DNA of 34,211 nt from Nostocales cyanobacterium (GTDB lineage Bacteria > Cyanobacteriota > Cyanobacteriia > Cyanobacteriales > Nostocaceae): NCBI GenBank assembly GCA_004292695.1, contig RDXV01000037.1, positions 1 through 34,211 of the forward strand. Reading direction: 5' to 3'. The notes under the pieces were generated by a model, which had not been told where the DNA came from, made no database searches, and saw only the letters and a program-made list of their open reading frames with translations. The translations under genes were made by a program, and so were the position numbers. This document shows, piece after piece, positions 1-9,942 of the stretch; within the stretch, counting starts at the first letter, position 1, and each line of letters begins with the position of its first letter.

Positions 1-111
1 AGGGGAGGCAGGGGAGGCAGGGGAGGCAGGGGAGGCAGGGGAGGCAGGGGAGGCAGGGGGAGAAAAGACTTTTACCAATGCCCAATGCCCAATGCCCCAT
101 GCCCCATGCCC
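1..111. repeat. STRR arrays upstream of eno (9-bp then 7-bp units)
   Basis: Six tandem copies of AGGGGAGGC run from base 1 and end in AGGGGGAGAA. A degenerate 7-bp array of the CCCAATG/CCCCATG type follows from about 77. Such short tandem repeats are typical of heterocystous cyanobacteria. The array runs off the left edge, so its true length is unknown. The AGGGGGAGAA end is shared with the arrays after eno and apcE. Confidence 0.9.
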
Positions 112-238
112 AATTCTAATACCGGAAATATTCTTGAATATCACTTTATTTTCTTCCAAAAACGCATAAACTAGCGGTTGGTTTAGGTCTAAACTGTAAA
201 GTCTTGACCCTAAACAAAAATAGAGATATCAGGAGTAA

Positions 239-1531
<1,293 letters not shown>

Positions 1532-1534
<3 letters not shown>

Positions 1535-1660
1535 GTGACAGGTGACAGGTGACAGGTGACAGTGAAGAAAGCAGGGGAAGCAGGGGAAGCAGGGGGAGAA
1601 TATTAACTTTTGCCTCTTGCCTCTTGCCTTCTGTTCCCTGTTCCCTGTTCCCTGTTCCCT
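1532..1660. repeat. Composite STRR cassette at the eno stop codon
   Basis: In order: four AGGTGAC units starting inside the TAG stop, a linker AGTGAAGAAAGC, two AGGGGAAGC units, AGGGGGAGAATATTAACT, TCTTGCC units, and TTCCCTG units ending two bases before the argC stop. The first half is purine-rich and the second pyrimidine-rich, so a transcript could fold back into a long imperfect hairpin between the two convergent genes. The same ordered cassette recurs after apcE at 30566-30756. Confidence 0.9.
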
Positions 1661-1662
1661 TC

Positions 1663-2721
1663 TTATGGATAAAACCCAACTTTAGGCAACCCTAAACCTT
1701 CATCCCAACCCATCATGATGTTCATACATTGAATGGCTTGGCCTGCTTGTCCTTTGATCAGGTTGTCAATGGCTGACATGACGATCACTCGCCGGGTTCT
1801 GGGGTCAACTTCTATACCTATGTAACAGGAGTTGCTCCCACAAGCCCATTTAGTTTGGGGATATGTGCCACTATTACAGATTTTTACCCAGGGGGAATTA
1901 CGGTAAAATGCTGTGTAAATTGTGATTAAGTCATCACGGACTAAACCGGGATCTCGTAAGCTGGCGTAAACTGTGGCTAATATTCCCCTTACCATTGGAA
2001 TTAAATGGGGTGTAAATTGCACTGTCACTTCATGTCCGGCTAAATCACTGCAAATTTGCTCAATTTCTGGGGTGTGGCGGTGACGGGCGACGTTATACGC
2101 TGCCAGAGAGTTATCTGCTTCCGCTAACAACAGATTAATTTTTCCCTGTCTCCCTCCTCCAGATGTTCCAGATTTAGCATCAATGATCGCGGTTTCTGGG
2201 ATAATTAATCCTTGTTTTAAAAGGGGAGATAGTGCCAGTAAGCTGGCTGTGGGATAACACCCAGGACAACCAATTAAATTTGATTCGGCAATGCGATCGC
2301 GGTATAATTCTGGTAAACCATAAACTGCTGTTTCCGCAACGCTTTGATCCTTCCTTTCTGTACCATACCAAGTTGTGTAAGTTTTTAAGTCACTGAAACG
2401 ATAATCAGCACTCAAATCTAATACTTTACAGCCTTTTTCTATAAGTTTAGGAGCAATATCACAGGCTAAACCGTTGGGTAAAGATAGAAATACTATTTCA
2501 CATCTACTAGCGATGATTTCTGGATCTACAGGTTCAATTTTTAAGTTAACTATGTTCCCCAAATGGGGATAGAGATCCGCAAATGTTTTTCCTGCGCTGC
2601 TTTCACCACCTAAATATACTACTTCTACTTCTGGATGATCCATCAGGAGTCTGACAAGTTGTACTCCGCCATAACCTGACGCGCCAACAATGCCTACTGG
2701 TACGCGCCTTGCATTACCCAT
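1663..2721 (-). CDS. argC: N-acetyl-gamma-glutamyl-phosphate reductase
   Basis: NADPH-dependent reduction of N-acetylglutamyl-5-phosphate to the semialdehyde, the third step of arginine biosynthesis; cytosolic. The 352-aa protein starts with a Rossmann fold ([18 protein letters not shown]) and carries the active-site segment IGCPGCYPT (Cys155 is the likely nucleophile). [17 protein letters not shown] matches the conserved C-terminal catalytic His region. The length is normal for type 1 ArgC. The gene is convergent with eno and stands alone, with no other arg gene next to it, as is common in cyanobacteria. Confidence 0.97.
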   Translation of the reverse strand: MGNARRVPVGIVGASGYGGVQLVRLLMDHPEVEVVYLGGESSAGKTFADLYPHLGNIVNLKIEPVDPEIIASRCEIVFLSLPNGLACDIAPKLIEKGCKVLDLSADYRFSDLKTYTTWYGTERKDQSVAETAVYGLPELYRDRIAESNLIGCPGCYPTASLLALSPLLKQGLIIPETAIIDAKSGTSGGGRQGKINLLLAEADNSLAAYNVARHRHTPEIEQICSDLAGHEVTVQFTPHLIPMVRGILATVYASLRDPGLVRDDLITIYTAFYRNSPWVKICNSGTYPQTKWACGSNSCYIGIEVDPRTRRVIVMSAIDNLIKGQAGQAIQCMNIMMGWDEGLGLPKVGFYP

Positions 2722-3175
2722 GTTATGAAATCCTTATCTACTTTTGTTAATTTGCTTTCAGCTATCAACAATCAAGCTCTTAACTTATTGCTGACAACTT
2801 ATTATTATTGAACTTTCGCTGCATTGTATAGCAAATATTGTCTTTTGGAGAAGGCAGGGGGCAGGAGGCAGGGGGCAGAAGGTAAAACACCCTAACCTTA
2901 TGGCTTGATAGCGCGGTGTGGTGTAAGCAATTTTTTGTGTATTTTCTCGCTTTTTAGTTTAACTCAATTGTGGTAAATACTTAACTTTATTATAAGTATT
3001 GCGGTATTTACTGAAGTTTTATTGCGGTAGTTTTGTGTTTTTTAAACAAAATCAACAAAAAATAATCAGGAAAAATATTTACAACTGCACTTAGATAGAA
3101 TTATTATTTAATATGACATCTGCTACATCCAGCAATTCATAAAAGACTGTTGATAGTTCATTTGGGAAAACCTAG
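2722..3175. other. Intergenic, AT-rich, with a short degenerate STRR
   Basis: No coding frame is supported. A short G-rich degenerate repeat (GGCAGGGGGCAGGA type) lies at about 2852-2883. The rest is AT-rich with no hairpin or promoter that I would call with confidence. Confidence 0.5.
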
Positions 3176-3283
3176 CAGGAACTACCAGCGCACCTTCCTT
3201 TTGAAGTTGGGGAATATAAACAACCTGCTGTTAAGGTGATTGATGACTGGGGAAATGAGTTGTTGATTGTTAACAATTTGTAA
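3176..3283 (+). pseudogene. C-terminal gene relic (35 codons)
   Basis: After an in-frame TAG there is an open frame that reads QELPAHLPFEVGEYKQPAVK and then VIDDWGNELLIVNNL before a TAA at 3281-3283. It has no start codon. The AVKVID.WGNELLIV pattern resembles the last strands of Mod-type DNA methyltransferases and related restriction proteins; this is my recollection of family tails, not a search. It ends 11 bp before the next gene. A methyltransferase relic would fit the neighbourhood, but identity is uncertain. Confidence 0.35.
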
Positions 3284-3294
3284 AGGTAACTAAT

Positions 3295-3909
3295 ATGAAT
3301 GAATTATATAATTACTGCTTGATTTGTGAAAACATAATTTCTATGCCTAACACGGAAAAAATAGAAATGCCAGAATATGATAACAGCAGTGGTATATTTT
3401 GGGGATTGGCTGCACATTGGGATAATATATTAACTTATAAAGAACTAAAAAAAAGAGTGCATGAAATTGACTGCAATAATACCAAAATAGGTAATGTTTT
3501 AATTGTTATTACACATGATTCTGGAAATGGAGAAAAACGCTATTCCCATGAAAATTTGTATAAAGTTTTAAATGAGTTTGGGGAAAATGGATGGGAAATA
3601 GCAAGTACAAATACAGATTATTATTTTAATGACGAATCTCGATATGACATTGAAAAAAGATATTTTCTCAAAGAAATATTAAATTTGAATGATGATGATT
3701 ATGAAGATTCATTAGATAAAATCAGTCTAACTAGAACAAAATATCTAATGAAAAAAAATCTTGGAATAACCAAGGAAGAGTTAGAACAACAAAGAGAAGG
3801 AAGAGTAGACAGATTGTTAAGAAATATGCAAAAAAAAATAGACGAATTAAGTGAGGCACAGCAATCAAGAGAATTATTAAGATTAAGAAAACAATTAGAC
3901 TCTTTATAA
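3295..3909 (+). CDS. Hypothetical protein, acidic middle and coiled-coil tail
   Basis: I do not recognise this 204-aa protein. The ATG has an AAAGG at 3282-3286 with 8-bp spacing, which supports the start. Residues 1-100 look globular and contain a hydrophobic strand (IGNVLIVITHDSG) followed by a helix. Residues 115-145 are acidic (NLNDDDYEDSLD), and the last 45 residues are Glu/Arg/Lys-rich and likely coiled coil. The gene is very AT-rich and lies between a gene relic and a solitary methyltransferase, an accessory context. No catalytic motif, signal peptide or membrane segment is visible. Confidence 0.7.
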   Translation: MNELYNYCLICENIISMPNTEKIEMPEYDNSSGIFWGLAAHWDNILTYKELKKRVHEIDCNNTKIGNVLIVITHDSGNGEKRYSHENLYKVLNEFGENGWEIASTNTDYYFNDESRYDIEKRYFLKEILNLNDDDYEDSLDKISLTRTKYLMKKNLGITKEELEQQREGRVDRLLRNMQKKIDELSEAQQSRELLRLRKQLDSL

Positions 3910-3939
3910 TTTATGCCCTACGAAGTTAACAATTCTATC

Positions 3940-4776
3940 CTAAACTCTCCCTTTGATGAAAGGTAATGTTACTGATTTATCAATTCTATTAGCAGCAATA
4001 TCACAATATTCCTCACGAAGTTCAAAACCAATTACCACACGGTTTAAATCTAAAGCTACCACAGCAGTAGTACCCGAACCTAAAAATGGATCTAAAATTA
4101 TTTGATTTTGATTTGAAGATGCTTTAATTATTCTTTCAATTACAGCAACGGGAAACTGTGCTGGGTGAGGTGTTCTTTCTTGGGAAGATCGGTTTTTACC
4201 TGATGTAACTTTAGGAAATTCCCAAACATCTGTAGGATTTTTACCTAAAGGGTTAACTTTGATTTTACCATTCTTTTTCTGATTGGGATATTTAACATTA
4301 GGATCACGAATATCATCTAAGTTAAAAATATAAGACTCTTGGTTTTTGACACACCATAAAAATTTCTCATTTCTAGGTGAAAAAAACTTACTTCCAGCAA
4401 CTCCCGCGCCATAATTCCAGACAATTTCTTGAATTAAATAAAAAGGTATTTTATCCCATAGTAAATAAGAAATAGGAATTGCCTTAGCACGATTTTTGAG
4501 CGACAAATAACCGAGATTTAACCAAAACGCCCCATCAGATTTTGTGAGACGATAAATTTCTGTAATCCACTTTTCACACCAGGTTATATAATCATTTAAT
4601 GGTAAGGGATTTTCATATTCTTTACCAATATTATATGGCGGACTTGTTACCGTCAGATTGATAAATTCATCTGGTAACATTGCCATTGCTTCTACACAGT
4701 CTATATTATAAATAAAGCAATTAGATGTTTGAAAGTAAGGTTTACCTAACCATTTAACTATATTAGCTGGGTTCAT
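3940..4776 (-). CDS. Site-specific DNA methyltransferase (N4-C/N6-A, beta-type order), solitary
   Basis: Transfers a methyl group from AdoMet to an exocyclic amino group of a DNA base. The 278-aa protein has catalytic motif IV TSPPYN at residues 44-49 and the AdoMet-binding motif I DPFLGSGTT at 229-237. Motif IV before motif I is the beta-class arrangement. TSPPY occurs in both N4-cytosine and some N6-adenine enzymes, so the target base cannot be assigned. No restriction endonuclease is adjacent; the convergent neighbour at 3295 has no nuclease motif. It may be an orphan methylase, common in Anabaena, or the remainder of a lost restriction-modification system. Confidence 0.9.
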   Translation of the reverse strand: MNPANIVKWLGKPYFQTSNCFIYNIDCVEAMAMLPDEFINLTVTSPPYNIGKEYENPLPLNDYITWCEKWITEIYRLTKSDGAFWLNLGYLSLKNRAKAIPISYLLWDKIPFYLIQEIVWNYGAGVAGSKFFSPRNEKFLWCVKNQESYIFNLDDIRDPNVKYPNQKKNGKIKVNPLGKNPTDVWEFPKVTSGKNRSSQERTPHPAQFPVAVIERIIKASSNQNQIILDPFLGSGTTAVVALDLNRVVIGFELREEYCDIAANRIDKSVTLPFIKGRV

Positions 4777-4964
4777 AAATGATGATTTTTGAGAATACTA
4801 TCAGATTCTTCTAAATATCTGTATTACTTGTAATATTATTTACATGATTGTCATTGCCAGGCTGAATAGACAGAAATCATTGTACAGAATCTCTAGATCC
4901 GATAAACAGGCTACAATATTAAAATAATTGTTAAAAAAATTTACGTTGGTAGCTAGAATTTCCT

Positions 4965-6638
4965 GTGTCACAGTCCAATAATAACCAAACCTTTAAATTT
5001 GATTCTATTGATGCCGCTTTAGCTGACCTTAAAGCCGGTCGTTCTATTGTGGTGGTAGATGACGAAAACCGCGAAAATGAAGGCGACTTGATTTGTGCTG
5101 CCCAGTTTGCCACCCCGGATATGATTAATTTTATGGCGGTGGAAGCTAGGGGTTTGATCTGTTTAGCCATGACAGGCGATCGCCTCGATGAGTTAGACTT
5201 ACCATTAATGGTGAGCAACATCACTGATACTAACCAAACCTCTTTCACCGTCAGCATTGATGCAGGACCCCATTTAGGAGTAAGTACGGGTATATCAGCG
5301 GAAGATCGCGCCCGCACTATCCAAGTAGCACTCAACCCCATGACTAAACCCGACGACTTGCGTCGTCCTGGGCATATTTTCCCCATCCGGGCTAAAGCTG
5401 GTGGTGTGCTAAAAAGAGCGGGACACACAGAAGCGGCTGTAGACTTAGCCCGTTTAGCTGGATTGTACCCCGCTGGTGTGATTTGTGAAATTCAAAATCC
5501 CGATGGTTCAATGGCTAGACTACAGCAGTTGGTCGAATATGCCAAAGTCCATAATTTGAAAATTATCAGTATTGCAGATTTAATTAGTTATCGTCTGCAA
5601 AACGATCGCCTCATTTATCGAGAAATTGTCACCAAACTACCTACCCAATTCGGACAGTTTGATATCTACGGCTACCGTCATACTGTAGATAATACTGATC
5701 ATGTTGCCATCGTCAAAGGTGATCCCGCTAAGTTTGGTGATGAACCTGTAATGGTGCGGATGCACTCAGAATGTTTAACCGGTGATGCTTTGGGATCTTT
5801 GCGCTGCGATTGTAGAATGCAGTTAAAGGCCGCATTGAAAATGATTGAAAATGCAGGTCAAGGTATCGTAGTTTACTTACGCCAAGAAGGGCGAGGAATA
5901 GGGTTAATTAACAAGTTAAAAGCCTATTCTTTGCAGGATATGGGACTGGATACAGTGGAAGCAAACGAGCGTTTAGGTTTTCCCGCAGATTTGCGAGATT
6001 ATGGCATGGGGGCGCAAATTCTCATGGATTTAGGAGTTAAAAAAATTCGCCTCATTACCAACAATCCCCGTAAAATTGCGGGTGTCAAAGGCTATGGTTT
6101 AGAAGTTGTAGATCGTGTACCTTTGTTGATAGAAGCTAATGATTACAATTCCCGTTACCTAGCTACAAAGGCTAAGAAATTGGGACATATGTTGTTACAA
6201 ACTTATCTAGTAACAGTAGCGTTACAGTGGCAAGATGAACCAGATTCTGTGACAAAACGTTATGAACGCTTAGAAAAACTCCGTTACTTAGCAAAAACGA
6301 ATCACTTACTTTTGCAAGAAGAAGCAAGACCGTTAGGAATTGCATTATTTGATCAACCGTCATTAACTGTACATTTAGGGTTTGATCAGCCAAACATTGC
6401 CAATACTAACTGGTATCAACAACAAGGGCATCCTTATATACAGGCAGTTTGCCACATTTTGGATAACTTATTAGACTTACCCTATGTGCAGAAAATAGAA
6501 TTTTTAATTTCTACTGGTAGTGATCCCTTGAGTAATTTACAGGTGCAGTTAGATAGACAAGTTTTTGGTAAAGACATTAAACCTTCATTTTTAGGCGATC
6601 GCCTGGAAACACAACAGATTTATAGTTTTAGTAAGTAA
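4965..6638 (+). CDS. ribBA: Bifunctional DHBP synthase / GTP cyclohydrolase II
   Basis: Makes both riboflavin precursors: 3,4-dihydroxy-2-butanone 4-phosphate from ribulose 5-phosphate (N-terminal half) and 2,5-diamino-6-ribosylamino-pyrimidinone 5'-phosphate from GTP (second half). Residues 32-41 DDENRENEGD and the later GHTEAAVDLARLAG are RibB signatures. RibA carries Zn-ligand Cys270, Cys281 and Cys283 and the motifs YLRQEGRGIGL and TVEANERLGFPADLRDYG. At 557 aa it has about 150 residues beyond the usual RibBA end, an extension I associate with cyanobacterial RibBA; its role is unknown to me. The start is GTG with no clear Shine-Dalgarno. It stands alone, followed by a terminator. Confidence 0.96.
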   Translation: MSQSNNNQTFKFDSIDAALADLKAGRSIVVVDDENRENEGDLICAAQFATPDMINFMAVEARGLICLAMTGDRLDELDLPLMVSNITDTNQTSFTVSIDAGPHLGVSTGISAEDRARTIQVALNPMTKPDDLRRPGHIFPIRAKAGGVLKRAGHTEAAVDLARLAGLYPAGVICEIQNPDGSMARLQQLVEYAKVHNLKIISIADLISYRLQNDRLIYREIVTKLPTQFGQFDIYGYRHTVDNTDHVAIVKGDPAKFGDEPVMVRMHSECLTGDALGSLRCDCRMQLKAALKMIENAGQGIVVYLRQEGRGIGLINKLKAYSLQDMGLDTVEANERLGFPADLRDYGMGAQILMDLGVKKIRLITNNPRKIAGVKGYGLEVVDRVPLLIEANDYNSRYLATKAKKLGHMLLQTYLVTVALQWQDEPDSVTKRYERLEKLRYLAKTNHLLLQEEARPLGIALFDQPSLTVHLGFDQPNIANTNWYQQQGHPYIQAVCHILDNLLDLPYVQKIEFLISTGSDPLSNLQVQLDRQVFGKDIKPSFLGDRLETQQIYSFSK

Positions 6639-6663
6639 TTTGTTGTATATTGTCGTATCTTCA

Positions 6664-6702
6664 AAATAGCTCTGGTTTCATCCCCGGAGCTATTTATTTT
6701 TA
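6664..6702 (+). terminator. Rho-independent terminator after ribBA
   Basis: AAATAGCTC (6664-6672) pairs with GAGCTATTT (6687-6695), extended inward by a T-G and two G-C pairs around a short loop. It is followed by a T-rich run (ATTTTTATT). It lies 26 bp after the ribBA stop. Confidence 0.85.
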
Positions 6703-6760
6703 TTGATTTATTTTGTATGCTGGAATCATAAAGCTAATAATTAACTATAAATATAAAGTC

Positions 6761-8080
6761 ATGCTTGTAGAATTTAGTGTAGAAAATTATCGTTCTTTTC
6801 AGGAAAAGCAAACATTGAGTATGGTAGCTGCTGAAGATGATGAAACCATGATCAATAGTAACACTTTTACCATGCCGAATACAGATGATTTACGTCTAGT
6901 TACAAGTGCTGCAATTTATGGACCAAATGCGTCAGGAAAAAGTAATTTAATCAAAGCTATACAAACACTTATACATCTTGTAATTAATTCAGCCAGTAGG
7001 ATGCAAGCTGGTGATAAATTACCTATTGAACCATTTAGATTAAATAGCGAATCTCCGAAACACCCTACCACATTTGAAGTAATATTCATTCATAAAGGTA
7101 CACGCTATGAATATGGAATTTCTGCCAATCAAGAAAGAATTTATGAAGAATGGTTAATTGCATATCCAAAGGAACGACAACAAAACTGGTTTTCTAGGCA
7201 ACTTATGCCAGATAATTCAGAACTACAAATAGATGAAGTATATCAATGGTCTTTTGGTAAAGGATTGAAGGGAGAGAAAAAAATTATTAGTAAATTTGTG
7301 CGTGATAATTCTTTATTTTTATCTCATGCTGCACAAAATAATCATCCTCAATTAACCGAAATATTTAATTTTTTTAGGGAACAGATAAATATTATGATGC
7401 ACGGTTATACTGATATAGGTTTTACCCTGGGTATTTTGAATAAAGATAGTCATTTAAAACAGAAAGTTGCTAAATTAATGACAGAAGTAGATATTGGTAT
7501 TTCAAATATCAATATTCAGATTGATCCTAGATTGACACCTGAAGAGTTAAGTAAAATAAATCCTTTTGATCTACAATTCATTAATCATAAAGCTGAACTT
7601 AAATATTTTGCTGAACAAACTATTGATACTCTTGAGCAATTTGACATTACAACAACTCATAAAATGAATGATTCTGAAGAAGAAATAGAATTTGACATAA
7701 CGGAAGAATCTACAGGAACACAACGCTTATTTGAAATAGCAGGATATTGGTTATATGTGTTGCAAAATGGAGAAATATTAATAGTAGATGAACTAGATAC
7801 AAGTCTGCATCCAGTTCTTTCCACAGAATTAATAAAAATGTTTAGTGATCCCAAAATTAATAAAAATAATGCCCAGCTAATATTTACAACCCATGATACC
7901 ACACTTTTAGATGAAAATATATTTCGTCAAGATCAAGTTTGGTTAACTCAAAAAAGTAAAAATATGACCAAGTTATATTCATTATTAGATTTCCAAATTC
8001 ATGAAGATGAATCACTACAAAAAGGATATCTCTTAGGTCGTTATGGTGCTATTCCTTCTATTAATAATCTAAATATCTAA
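6761..8080 (+). CDS. AAA family ATPase (AAA15/21, RloA/AbiLi-like), partner of RloB
   Basis: Residues 54-61 GPNASGKS form Walker A, and IVDELDTSLHP with Asp343-Glu344 forms Walker B, followed by a TTHDTTLLD switch. The N-terminal LVEFSVENYRSFQEKQTLSM is typical of SMC/OLD-like AAA15 ATPases. I chose ATG 6761 (439 aa); the longer frame starts with TTG at 6713 next to the ribBA terminator. The stop is 8 bp before rloB, so the two are co-transcribed. ATPase-RloB pairs occur in restriction and defence islands and include the AbiL abortive-infection type; PARIS has a comparable ATPase plus Toprim design. The ATPase would sense phage and control the toxic partner; that role here is inference. Confidence 0.88.
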   Translation: MLVEFSVENYRSFQEKQTLSMVAAEDDETMINSNTFTMPNTDDLRLVTSAAIYGPNASGKSNLIKAIQTLIHLVINSASRMQAGDKLPIEPFRLNSESPKHPTTFEVIFIHKGTRYEYGISANQERIYEEWLIAYPKERQQNWFSRQLMPDNSELQIDEVYQWSFGKGLKGEKKIISKFVRDNSLFLSHAAQNNHPQLTEIFNFFREQINIMMHGYTDIGFTLGILNKDSHLKQKVAKLMTEVDIGISNINIQIDPRLTPEELSKINPFDLQFINHKAELKYFAEQTIDTLEQFDITTTHKMNDSEEEIEFDITEESTGTQRLFEIAGYWLYVLQNGEILIVDELDTSLHPVLSTELIKMFSDPKINKNNAQLIFTTHDTTLLDENIFRQDQVWLTQKSKNMTKLYSLLDFQIHEDESLQKGYLLGRYGAIPSINNLNI

Positions 8081-8088
8081 ACAAATTT

Positions 8089-8754
8089 ATGTCCAGGGGA
8101 AAATCTACCAATCATTTAAGCAGAAAGACAAGAAAAAAAGAAAAGAAGGCTTACTTTTTAATTGTGGTTGAGGGAGAAACAGAAAAAAACTATTTCACTT
8201 CTTTAAAATTAGAATTAGAAATAAATAGATCAATCAGTATTCATCTGTTTTCTGCTGATGGTGGTGATCCTTTGGGGATTATTAACGAAGCATATAGACT
8301 TTTTCAACAAAACATACGACAGAGTAAGAATGGTAAAACGCCAAAATTTGATCAAGTATTTTGTGTATTTGATGAAGACAATAAACCAGAAAAATATAAA
8401 CAAGCTCTCACCACTGCACAACAATATAATTTTACTGCTATCACATCAATACCCTGTTTTGAATTTTGGTTTCTACTGCATTATTGCTACACTACCAGTC
8501 CATTTTTTAATTACCATGAATTATGTCCCAAACTAGAAGCAGAAATGAGAAAAGCTGGTATTCTCAAACCGGGTAAAAATTATGACAAAAGCGATAAGTC
8601 GCTATATGAAAAACTGCAACCCAACCAAGAAATAGCAATAAATAACGCCATCAAACTAGAAAATAAACACCCTAATGAAGATGGGTGTACAAACCCATCC
8701 ACAAAAGTACATCATTTAGTACAAGAACTAAAAAACCAAAAAGACTTTAAATAA
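8089..8754 (+). CDS. RloB family protein (Toprim-like putative nuclease effector)
   Basis: The 221-aa protein starts with a basic stretch and then carries VVEGETEKNYF (Glu28, Glu30), FDEDNKP (Asp95-Asp97), IPCFEFWFLLHY and NPSTKVHHLV, in the order of the RloB family. The Glu and Asp-X-Asp motifs match a Toprim-like metal site, so a nuclease activity is plausible. It follows the AAA ATPase by 8 bp. In RloA/RloB and AbiL-type systems this protein is taken to be the toxic effector held or triggered by the ATPase. Target and trigger in this organism are unknown. Confidence 0.88.
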   Translation: MSRGKSTNHLSRKTRKKEKKAYFLIVVEGETEKNYFTSLKLELEINRSISIHLFSADGGDPLGIINEAYRLFQQNIRQSKNGKTPKFDQVFCVFDEDNKPEKYKQALTTAQQYNFTAITSIPCFEFWFLLHYCYTTSPFFNYHELCPKLEAEMRKAGILKPGKNYDKSDKSLYEKLQPNQEIAINNAIKLENKHPNEDGCTNPSTKVHHLVQELKNQKDFK

Positions 8755-8804
8755 ATTACGAATTACGTTCGCGAAGCGTTTCCGAAGGAAATATTACGAA
8801 TTAC
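8755..8804. repeat. 12-bp direct repeat flanking a GC-rich interspersed repeat
   Basis: ATTACGAATTAC occurs at 8755-8766 and 8793-8804. Between them is a 26-bp segment containing TTCGCGAAGCG, a word common in Nostocales interspersed repeats. It looks like a small repeat inserted into a short duplicated target between the convergent rloB and amidase genes. Confidence 0.6.
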
Positions 8805-9694
8805 TAATTATTCAAACTTTTCAACTCCCGAAAAGAACGTAACTTATTAAAAAACTTATCAAAATCAAAACTCAAAGGATCAACCTTACCATTAGCAATA
8901 TCAACATCACGATGAGTAGTAATTCTCTCATCAGGAACTTGACTTTGGGCAATTAACCAAGCTAAAGAATTATATTGATCCTCAGTATAACCGCTATGTC
9001 CTTGAATATTTCTTTTTCCCCAAGCATCAGGAGGCGTTTCTAAAGAAACATGATAAGCAAAATTATTTACAGAAGCCGGTAAATTCGGATTAGTTTGTAC
9101 AGTTTCCTCCACACCATTAGCACCTTTAAAAACCGAATTACTAGCACCAAAAGCGCGTTTATCAGGTGGTACTAAATAAATTACAGTCCCATCCAGAGTA
9201 ATTAAAGCATGATAACTAGCTTGGACATTTTCATCAACATTATTAGTTTGAAAAAAATTCACCGCACTAGAAGCAGAATTAGTAGTTTCATGTAAAACAA
9301 TAATCGGTTGATTATTTACAGGTATACCATTAACATCATGAGTAAATCTTTCACCATAATTACTAGGATGTACTTGAGCCGCCGCCAAATTAGGTTTATA
9401 CTTAGCAAAAGCAGCAGTAGTTATGTATTGAGTAATAACTTGATTTTTTTGATTGCTTTCAACAGAAGGTTGAGATAAAATTGGTAGCTTTGGTAAATTT
9501 ATTCGCGGTATGTATACTCTTTCTTCTGCTTGATATGAACCTTGAGTATGTTGATTCCTAAAAATAGAATTTGGATTTGATATTCCTGTATTATTTTGTG
9601 GTTTTTTTGCACCACCAATAAAAAGAACTAAAATCAGAGCCGTCAGCATCAAAAAAATTAGTATTACCCTAGTCGCCCAGTCTCTAAATCTCAT
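8804..9694 (-). CDS. N-acetylmuramoyl-L-alanine amidase (Amidase_2), membrane-anchored
   Basis: Hydrolyses the amide bond between N-acetylmuramic acid and L-alanine in peptidoglycan. The 296-aa protein has an N-terminal anchor or signal helix (about residues 11-27, ILIFLMLTALILVLFIGG) and a low-complexity linker to about residue 80. The Amidase_2/PGRP-like domain follows, with PIIVLHETTNSASSAVNFF (first Zn His), YHALITLDGTVIYLVPPD, YHVSLETP and ITTHRDVD..GKVDP (second His and Asp). It acts in the periplasm. It is convergent with rloB and has no clear functional link to its neighbours. Confidence 0.88.
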   Translation of the reverse strand: MRFRDWATRVILIFLMLTALILVLFIGGAKKPQNNTGISNPNSIFRNQHTQGSYQAEERVYIPRINLPKLPILSQPSVESNQKNQVITQYITTAAFAKYKPNLAAAQVHPSNYGERFTHDVNGIPVNNQPIIVLHETTNSASSAVNFFQTNNVDENVQASYHALITLDGTVIYLVPPDKRAFGASNSVFKGANGVEETVQTNPNLPASVNNFAYHVSLETPPDAWGKRNIQGHSGYTEDQYNSLAWLIAQSQVPDERITTHRDVDIANGKVDPLSFDFDKFFNKLRSFRELKSLNN

Positions 9695-9735
9695 ATATTG
9701 TTTGCTAAACTAATTTAATAAACTAAATTTAATTC

Positions 9736-9930
9736 TCACTTAATCAGCCAATAATCTGGTATCCAAAATTTATGAATATTCATTAAAATTGCCCCCAGTA
9801 CAAAATTCTCAATATCATCTTCAAAGGAAGCTGTGGGAAAAGTTAACCCAGAATTCTCATTATTGCATATTATCTGCTCAAGTATTTGCTCAAAATTCCC
9901 TTCTAATTCCTCAACCTTAGACCTGAATCC
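9736..9930 (-). pseudogene. Open frame without a start, probable relic
   Basis: On the minus strand 64 codons stay open between two stops and read, in part, EELEGNFEQILEQI then SFEDDIENFVLGAI and NIHKFWIPDYWLIK at the end. No ATG, GTG or TTG occurs in the first half, so it is not an intact gene. The composition looks protein-like, but I do not recognise the family. It abuts the metH fragment. Confidence 0.3.
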
Positions 9931-9942
9931 TTACAACGCTTA

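Noticed and set aside
4777-4964. FMN riboswitch before ribBA
   Set aside because: The conserved RFN box words and multi-stem layout are not visible; the leader is short and AT-rich.
4931-5428. 165-codon minus-strand frame opposite ribBA
   Set aside because: It lies antisense to conserved RibB motifs and has no family features; a shadow frame.
6713-6760. N-terminal extension of the AAA ATPase from TTG 6713
   Set aside because: TTG start beside the ribBA terminator, non-conserved AT-rich residues; ATG 6761 gives the family N terminus.
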